This document shows, piece by piece, positions 57,314 through 64,000 of a DNA stretch of 64,000 bases. How positions within the stretch are numbered: the stretch's first letter is position 1; each line of letters starts with the position of its first letter. Where the stretch lies: contig CACVBU010000918.1 in the NCBI GenBank assembly GCA_902728285.1, positions 1,011,086 through 1,075,085 of the forward strand, read 5' to 3'. The translations under genes and the position numbers were made by a program. Below the pieces are notes generated by a model. The model did not search any database, was not told the DNA's origin, and saw nothing but the letters and a program-made list of their open reading frames with translations. This DNA comes from Clytia hemisphaerica. Taxonomy: Eukaryota; Cnidaria; Hydrozoa; Leptothecata; Clytiidae.

Positions 57314-58082
57314 GTATCACTTGTTTTTCGAATGTTTTGATGTTGATTTCATTAAAAAAGAGGAGAGAGAAAAATCAGGAAGAGAAAAAACTAAACATTG
57401 AAAAAGTCACAGATGAAGATATAGGTCTGCTTAATAGTGTATGGATTGGTTTCCGGCTACGGTGGCTCTTATGGTGGTCGACTCATGCTATTTGGCGAGT
57501 TGGCAAGTTTTATGGGAACTCGAATGCGAGTTAAAAGATAAACAAAAGAAATCAAAGTGAAGACATTCCAGTGTCAGACGGATTCCATTTTGCCACAGGC
57601 ACGCCTTTTCGAATGTTTCTTTTATTTTCGAATGATTTTTTTCTATTTTCGAATGATTTTTTATTTTCGAATGTTTTGATATTAGAGCTTTCCTGCACAC
57701 GGAAGACATAGTGGCATCTACTGCAAATATTTAAAAAAATGTCTAGACTCAAAATCCCGGGGGGGGGGAGGACTCGATTCAAAAACGACCATACGTGCGG
57801 CCCAAAATTATGCCTTTAAAATCGGACCTTGCAGTGCAATGAAAATTTTGGAAAATTTGAGAATATCTGGGCGAAAAATCGACCCTTACGGTGCATTGCC
57901 CCGGGGGGGGGGGGCAATATTTGTGAATTTTGATTGTTACAAGAATATTTTTTAATGACCGATCGACTGACATATTTTCAAAGTGAAATAAATGGACGTA
58001 AGAAATTTTGATTGCAAGTAAAATGAATAAAAACATATATCACACCCCTTTCTCACAGACCAACAGGAAAAATTGGCCAAAA
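57314..58082. other. Non-coding repeat-rich stretch
   Basis: Contains short TTCGAATGATTTTT repeats (57,610-57,680), two G runs (57,761 and 57,903) and the dispersed CATACGTGCGGCCC/CCCTTACGGTGCATTGCC sequence. No gene is supported. Confidence 0.5.
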
Positions 58083-58338
58083 TATCGTCCCCGGCGGAAA
58101 ACTATACCCTAATGTTGTCCCCGCTGAAAATAATCAGATAAGCAAATCCTCGCTGCGAAATATTATATGCTATTTTTTACACCCCCACTTAATTTTCTGG
58201 CTCAAAAACAATGGATTTCAAGTTACCAACCATAAAAAAATGGGATAATCTATGACACGCGGTGTGTTGCAAAATTATTGCAGGGAGAAAAAAATGGGAA
58301 ATACTGCGAGTATTTAAGTTGGGATTTTCACTCTAATG

Positions 58339-58590
58339 CACTCACTTTTTCACTTTTTACACCCGCGACTTTTTCACTTTTTATAGCCGTAACTTTTCAC
58401 TTTTTATAACCGCAACTTTTTCACTTTTTATAGCCGTGATTTTTCACTTTTTATAGCCGCGATTTTTCACTTTTATATAGCCGCAACTTTTCACTTTTTA
58501 TAGCCGCGACTTTTCACTTTTTATAGCCGTGATTTCACTTTTTATAGCCGCAACTTTTCACTTTTTATAGCCGTGACTTTTTTTACTTTA
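58339..58590 (+). repeat. TTTTCAC/TATAGCCG minisatellite upstream of receptor B
   Basis: About 11 units of 20-23 bp, consensus CTTTTTATAGCCGCGACTTTTCA with G/A and C/T alternation in the GCGAC part. It ends about 300 bp before the receptor start. Each unit carries TTTTTATA. The repeat number differs between copies. Confidence 0.9.
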
Positions 58591-58887
58591 CAATAAACAG
58601 TCAATTTCACTTTCAATTTCTCGTTACAATTATTCTTTGATTACGATGGAATTGTCCAAAAAATTGAGAATATGCTAAGAATATGACCATGCTTTAGGTG
58701 TGAATCAAATTTCGATCCTAACCTAAGAATAAAGAGTATTCATGATGAAATGGAAAAACACCATTCTTATAAAAAAAACGTATTTCTTTTAACACCTACA
58801 GTATGGCAAATAATTTATCTTCACTATATATGATCATTTTGATAAAAACTTCCCCTCATTGGTTGGTAGGTCTTCATCGATTCAACC

Positions 58888-59790
58888 ATGGTCAATTCTA
58901 CATTAGAGAGTTTTGAAAAGGAAATTCTTTTCGTGAAGGTGTTTATTGCACTTGAAATTATGGCTTTGGTCTTGCACGCTATTTTACATTGGGTTATTTT
59001 CAAACTTAACGTAAATGAAAATCACTATCATTTGATTCGGGTGCTATCTATCTCTGATTCAATACATGCGACTTTTGTGATTTGTCAGGCTTCTTACTTT
59101 ATGGGTGCGGTCATCAACAAAAGTCTACCAAACTATGCAGTGATAATTTTATTGACAATGTTTCTCTTCATTTTTCATGCCTCGTCAATGCTTATCACTG
59201 TATTGATAATCACCGACCGATGGATAGCTGTCAAATATCCTTTACGATATCAAGAACTTGTCTCCAAACTTAGAATCAACATCGCTGTGTCTATTTCAGG
59301 GATTTTTTGTGCAGTCTCTTTGAGTTGTTTATTTTTTATTCTTGATGTAAGAAGAGAACTATTCATAAATCGCAGTATTTTTTCGTTCCTCTTTATTTTA
59401 CGAACAGTCACCTGTGTTATCATACTTGTTCTGGGAAAATTAACAATTCGTTTGCGTGATGAAAGCGAAGCAAATAGACCACATGCAGAAAACCCTCACG
59501 GTGTAGAAGCAGAAAGGTTGGATGTAATTATCAAGTTGAAAAGAAGTGTCAAAGATGTTATGAAACTGAATATCTGGACTTGCGTCTTTCTTTTACCTAT
59601 GATGTTCTGCTCTTTGACTTTTCTCGTGACAGATGTGTCCGAGTTAGCCCTCAAATTGGATGCTTTATTTGCATTGGTCAATGTTATTTCGAATCCTATT
59701 GTGTATTTAACATGTTTTTCTAAAATACGACAATATTGGTATCGTAAATTTTTCCAAAGATGGACGATTCATCCTGAAAGAGATGAATGA
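58888..59790 (+). CDS. Rhodopsin-like 7TM receptor, array copy B
   Basis: 300 residues, near-identical to copies A and C. It lacks the nine-residue STQEKGDEL/F stretch at the N-terminal outside end (reads FEKEILFVKVF), an in-frame deletion. DRW, KYPLRY and NPIVY are kept. Specific differences are ALKLDALFALVN before segment 7, VIILVLGKL in segment 5 and a tail ending HPERDE instead of DPQTDE. All seven membrane segments are intact, so it should be functional. Promoter-proximal sequence AACACCTACAGTATGGCAAA and TTCACTATATATGATCATTT is shared with copy C. Confidence 0.85.
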   Translation: MVNSTLESFEKEILFVKVFIALEIMALVLHAILHWVIFKLNVNENHYHLIRVLSISDSIHATFVICQASYFMGAVINKSLPNYAVIILLTMFLFIFHASSMLITVLIITDRWIAVKYPLRYQELVSKLRINIAVSISGIFCAVSLSCLFFILDVRRELFINRSIFSFLFILRTVTCVIILVLGKLTIRLRDESEANRPHAENPHGVEAERLDVIIKLKRSVKDVMKLNIWTCVFLLPMMFCSLTFLVTDVSELALKLDALFALVNVISNPIVYLTCFSKIRQYWYRKFFQRWTIHPERDE

Positions 59791-61044
59791 TAAACAAAAA
59801 TACCTTTATGTTTAGTTTGCGTAGAGTCTATTTTATACGTCGATAAAATCCGTAGTCTAGGGCTTTTACTTGGTATCTACGGCATTTAGAGTACTATAGG
59901 TCAAAATTTTCAGTTTTTTAACATAACTTTTAATTGTCTTCAACCAAGCTTCATATACCAAAATTTAAGTTAAAATTTCCTCTATAATGAAATAAAATCT
60001 TTAACCGTAAGCTCACAATATCTTGACAACCCTGTATATTTTTCTTGGCACACCCGGTATGAGCGAAATGGAGCATTGGAAGGAGTGAGTGGGGGGTTTG
60101 AATCGGGAGTTTCTGGATAGTTACATTCATAAATATTTATTCTAAATGATTAATAGGTAAATTGCCTTAAACCTAAACTTAAAATCTAAATATTTGTGTA
60201 AAATACATTCCCAAGAAAAGTGGAATGCTGGAATCCCATCTGAAGCGATTTTGATTCTATTTACGAAACGATTTTCATGTTTCAAAAGCGCTACACTAGC
60301 ATACTTTTCAAATATTTTTACTGTTTCTAATCTAGAAAGATAAATTTAAAATGCTAGTTTTACAATTGTTATCATCGACATGAAAAATATGAGCAATCTG
60401 ATTGGCTCAAAACATGTACATAAATGTTGTATTTCACATTGTACAATACAAATACAAGAATGACCACTTTCCAAAAGGGGTCTGGTAAGCGAGAGATCAT
60501 ATTTTGTACATTTTTATGCTCAGAAATGTTTTCTTTTCATTCATAATACAAAACAGCTTATCCAAAGACTTACGAAAATAATGTTTTGATCTTTTTAATG
60601 ACCGTTCGATTTTTGGACATACCCCGGTGGAGGTCCTATAAATTAACCTGTGTTTGTTCGTTCGTCCGTTCGTTCGTCTGTTACCAACTTTTCTCAGGAT
60701 TGAATCATAGGAATATTTTAATTTTTGGTACAAAGGTGCAAAATGGTAGTGGGCAAAATGTGACAGAGCCCGATTTTTGAAAAAAAAAATTCGTCCCCGA
60801 TGGAAAACTATACCCTAATGTTGTCCCCGCTGAAAATAATCAGATAAGCAAATCCTCGCTGCAAAATATTATGCTAGTTTTTACACCCCCACTGAATTTT
60901 CTGGCTCCAAAAATTCCCAAGTCATAAAAAAATGGGATAATTTATGACGCGCGGTGTGTTGCAAAATTATTTTTAATTGCAGGGAGAAAAAAATGGGAAA
61001 TACTGCGAGTATATAAGTTGGAAAATATCGAAAATATAAGGGAT

Positions 61045-61390
61045 TTTCACTCTAGTGCACTCACTTTTTCACTTTTTACACCCGCGACTTTTTCACTTTT
61101 TATAACCGTAACTTTTCACTTTTTATAACCGCGATTTTTCACCTTTTATAGCCGCAACTTTTCACTTTTTATAGCCGCGACTTTTCACTTTTTATAGCCG
61201 TGATTTCACTTTTTATAGCCGCAACTTTTCACTTTTTATAGCCGCGACTTATCACTTTTTATAGCTGTGATTTCACTTTTTATAGCCGCAACTTTTCTCT
61301 TTTTATAGCTGCGACTTTTCACTGTTTATAGCCGTGATTTCACTTTTTATAGCCGCAACTTTTCACTTTTTATAGTCGTGACTTTTTTAA
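61045..61390 (+). repeat. TTTTCAC/TATAGCCG minisatellite upstream of receptor C
   Basis: Same unit as at 58.4 kb but with more copies (about 15). GCGAC, GTGAT and GCAAC variants alternate in a higher-order pattern. It ends about 310 bp before the receptor start. Confidence 0.9.
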
Positions 61391-61698
61391 CTTTTTTTGT
61401 CATTAAACAGACAATAAACATTAAATTTCACTTTCAATTTCTCATTGCAATTGTTCTTTGATTACGATGGAATTGTCAAAAAAATTAAGAATATGCTAAG
61501 AATATGACCATGCTTTAGGCGTGAATTAAATTTCGATCCTAACCTAAGAATAAAGAGTGTCCATGATGAAATGGAAGAACACCATTCTTATAAAAAACGT
61601 ATTTCTTTTAACACCTACAGTATGGCAAATAATTTATCTTCACTATATATGATCATTTTGATAAAAACATTGGTTGGTAGGTCTTCATCGATTCAACC

Positions 61699-62622
61699 AT
61701 GGTCAATTCTACATTAAAAAGTTTTGAAAAGAGCACTCAAGAAAAGGGTGACGAACTTTTATTCGTAAAGGTGTTTATTGCACTTGAAATTATGGCTTTG
61801 GTCTTGCACGCTATTTTACAATGGGTTATTTTCAAACTTAACGTAAATGAAAATCACTATCATTTGATTCGGGTGCTGTCTCTCTTTGATTCAATACATG
61901 CGACTTTTGTGATTTGTCATGCTTCTTACTATATGGCTGCAGTCATCAACAAAAGTCTACCAAACTATACAGTGATAATTTTATTGACAATTTTTTTCTT
62001 CATTTTTCATGCCTCGTCAATGCTTATCACTGTATTGATAATCACCGACCGATGGATGGCTGTTAAATACCCTTTACGATATCAAGAACTTGTCTCTAAA
62101 CTTAGAATCAACATTGCTGTGTCTATTTCAGGGATTTTTTGTGCAGTCTCTTTGAGTTGTTTATTTTTTATTCTTGATGTAAGAAGAGAACTATTCATAA
62201 ATCGCGGTATTTTTTCGTTCCTCTTTATTTTACGAACAGTCACCTGTGTTGCCATACTTGTTCTGGGAAAATTAACAATTCGTTTGCGTGATGAAAGCGA
62301 AGCAAATAGACCTCATGCAGAAAACCCTCACGGTGTAGAAGCAGAAAGGTTGGATGTAATTATCAAGTTGAAAAGAAGTGTCAAAGATGTTATGAAACTG
62401 AATATCTGGACTTGCGTCTTTCTTTTACCTATGATGTTCTGCTCTTTGACTTTTCTCGTGACAGATATGTCCGAGTTAGGCCTCAAATTGGATGCTTTAT
62501 TTGCATTGGTCAATGTTATTTCGAATCCTATTGTGTATTTAACATGTTTTTCTAAAATACGACAATATTGGTATCGTAAATTTTTCCAAAGATGGACGAT
62601 TGATCCTCAAACAGATGAATGA
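61699..62622 (+). CDS. Rhodopsin-like 7TM receptor, array copy C
   Basis: 307 residues. It has the longer N-terminus of copy A (KSTQEKGDELLF) but the shorter segment 4-5 loop of copy B (VRRELF), so it looks mosaic between the two. DRWMAVKYPLRY, the HGVEAERLDVI inner loop and NPIVYLTCF are present. Small changes are AAVINKS in outer loop 1, FFFIFHASS in segment 3 and TDMSELGLKL in outer loop 3. The exchange pattern suggests gene conversion or unequal crossing-over within the array. Confidence 0.85.
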   Translation: MVNSTLKSFEKSTQEKGDELLFVKVFIALEIMALVLHAILQWVIFKLNVNENHYHLIRVLSLFDSIHATFVICHASYYMAAVINKSLPNYTVIILLTIFFFIFHASSMLITVLIITDRWMAVKYPLRYQELVSKLRINIAVSISGIFCAVSLSCLFFILDVRRELFINRGIFSFLFILRTVTCVAILVLGKLTIRLRDESEANRPHAENPHGVEAERLDVIIKLKRSVKDVMKLNIWTCVFLLPMMFCSLTFLVTDMSELGLKLDALFALVNVISNPIVYLTCFSKIRQYWYRKFFQRWTIDPQTDE

Positions 62623-63626
62623 TAAACAAAAATACCTTTATGTTTAGTTTGCATAGAGTCAATTTTATACGTCGATAAAATCCGCAGTCAAGGGCTTTTA
62701 CTTTGTATCTACGGCATTTTGGGTACTATGGGTCAAAATTTTCAGTTTTTTAACATAACTTTTAATTATCTTCAACCGATTTTAAAGTTTCATATACCAA
62801 AATTTAAGTTAAAATTTCCTCTATAATGAAATAAAATCTTTAACCGTAAGCTCACAATATCTTGACAACCCTGTATATTTTTCTTGGCACACCCGGTATG
62901 AGCGAAATGGAGCATTGGAAGGAGTGAGTGGGGGTTTGAATCGGGAGTTTCTGGATAGTTACATTCATAAATATTTATTCTAAATGATTAATAGGTAAAT
63001 TGCCTTAAACCTAAACTTAAAATCTAAATATTTGTGTAAAATACATTCCCAAGAAAAGTGGAATGCTGGAATCCCATCTGAAGCGATTTTGATTCTATTT
63101 ACGAAACGATTTTCATGTTTCAAAAGCGCTACACTAGCATACTTTTCAAATATTTTTACTGTTTCTAATCTAGAAAGATAAATTTAAAATGCTAGTTTTA
63201 CAATTGTTATCATCGACATGAAAAATATGAGCAATCTGATTGGCTCAAAACGCGTACATAAATGTTGTATTTCACATTGTACAATACAAATACAAGACCA
63301 CGTTCCAAAAGGGGTCTGGTAAGCGAGAGATCATATTTTGTACATTTTTATGCTCAGAAATGTTTTCTTTTCATTCATAATACACAACAGGTTATCCAAA
63401 GACTTATGAAAATAATGTTTTGATCTTTTTAATGACCGTTCGATTTTTGGACATACCCCGGTGGAGGTCCTATAAATTAACCTGTGTTTGTTCGTTCGTC
63501 CCTTCGTTCGTCTGTTACCAACTTTTCTCAGGATTGAATCATAGGAATATTTTAATTTTTGGTACAAAGGTGCAAAATGGTAGTGGGCAAAATGTGACAG
63601 AGCCCGATTTTTGAAAAAAAAAAATT

Positions 63627-64000
63627 CGTCCCCGATGGAAAACTATACCCTAATGTTGTCCCCGCTGAAAATAATCAGATAAGCAAATCCTCGCTGCAAA
63701 ATATTATGCTAGTTTTTACACCCCCACTGAATTTTCTGGCTCCAAAAATTCCCAAGTCATAAAAAAATGGGATAATTTATGACGCGCGGTGTGTTGCAAA
63801 ATTATTTTTAATTGCAGGGAGAAAAAAATGGGAAATACTGCGAGTATATAAGTTGGAAAATATCGAAAATATAAGGGATTTTCACTCTAGTGCACTCACT
63901 TTTTCACTTTTTACACCCGCGACTTTTTCACTTTTTATAACCGTAACTTTTCACTTTTTATAACCGCGATTTTTCACTTTTTATAGCCGCGATTTTTCAC
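63627..64000 (+). repeat. Receptor tandem unit, copy D (cut by window edge)
   Basis: Repeats the start of units B and C (CGTCCCCGATGGAAAACTAT, CTCGCTGCAAAATATTATGC) and enters the TTTTCAC minisatellite at about 63,897. A further receptor gene is expected beyond the edge, around 530 bp on. Confidence 0.85.

Larger units (their letters stand above)
58086..60791 (+). repeat. Receptor tandem unit, copy B
   Basis: Starts with CGTCCCCGGCGGAAAACTAT, which recurs as CGTCCCCGATGGAAAACTAT at 60,792 and 63,627, giving units of 2,706 and 2,835 bp. Each unit holds a minisatellite, a receptor gene and a long conserved 3' flank ending with a truncated GGACATACCCCGGTGGAGG repeat. Confidence 0.9.
60792..63626 (+). 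repeat. Receptor tandem unit, copy C
   Basis: Complete repeat unit, closely matching copy B. Downstream, 62,640-63,600 matches 59,800-60,770 almost base for base. A further unit begins at 63,627. Confidence 0.9.

Overview
The window is intron-rich, AT-rich animal DNA. GT-AG introns, a dynein heavy-chain gene, secreted C-type lectin and fibrinogen-related genes, intronless 7TM receptors in tandem and a dense load of DIRS, LINE, SINE and MITE sequence all point to an invertebrate metazoan. The mix of PAN+fibrinogen proteins, mucin-like lectins and expanded rhodopsin-like receptors recalls an anthozoan cnidarian, but the sequence alone does not settle the phylum.

Layout. 0.8-1.7 kb: a decayed PAN/fibrinogen-domain gene on the minus strand. 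2.5-8.7 kb: a DIRS-type retrotransposon (minus strand) with inverted termini, in which a 4-kb frame carrying Gag-like and tyrosine-recombinase regions overlaps a complete RT/RNase H frame. 9.6-45.6 kb: about 40 exons on the plus strand of one divergent dynein heavy chain, running from the linker (DHC_N2) through AAA1, AAA2, AAA3 and AAA4 (about 1,950 codons). Its 5' tail exons and its stalk/AAA5/AAA6 exons are not recognisable here. A complete three-exon C-type lectin gene lies antisense inside one of its introns (17.3-19.1 kb). The other introns hold SINEs, several MITE families with clear target duplications, and a foldback-like element containing a LINE 3' fragment. 46.5-64 kb: four single-exon 7TM receptor genes. 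One is divergent and on the minus strand. Three are near-identical on the plus strand, and two of these sit in a 2.7-2.8 kb tandem unit with a promoter-proximal minisatellite. The array runs off the right edge. LINE ORF1 and ORF2 fragments and other repeats fill 54.2-58 kb.

The most interesting item is the dynein. At AAA1, the site whose ATP hydrolysis drives normal dyneins, the Walker A, Walker B and sensor-I positions are all replaced. AAA4 has also lost its P-loop. AAA2 and AAA3 keep intact Walker A motifs and Walker B acidic residues. This suggests a pseudo-motor or structural dynein, possibly related to the DNHD1 group (inference). Exon boundaries were read by eye from splice consensus, frame continuity and remembered family patterns. 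No alignment or database search was run.
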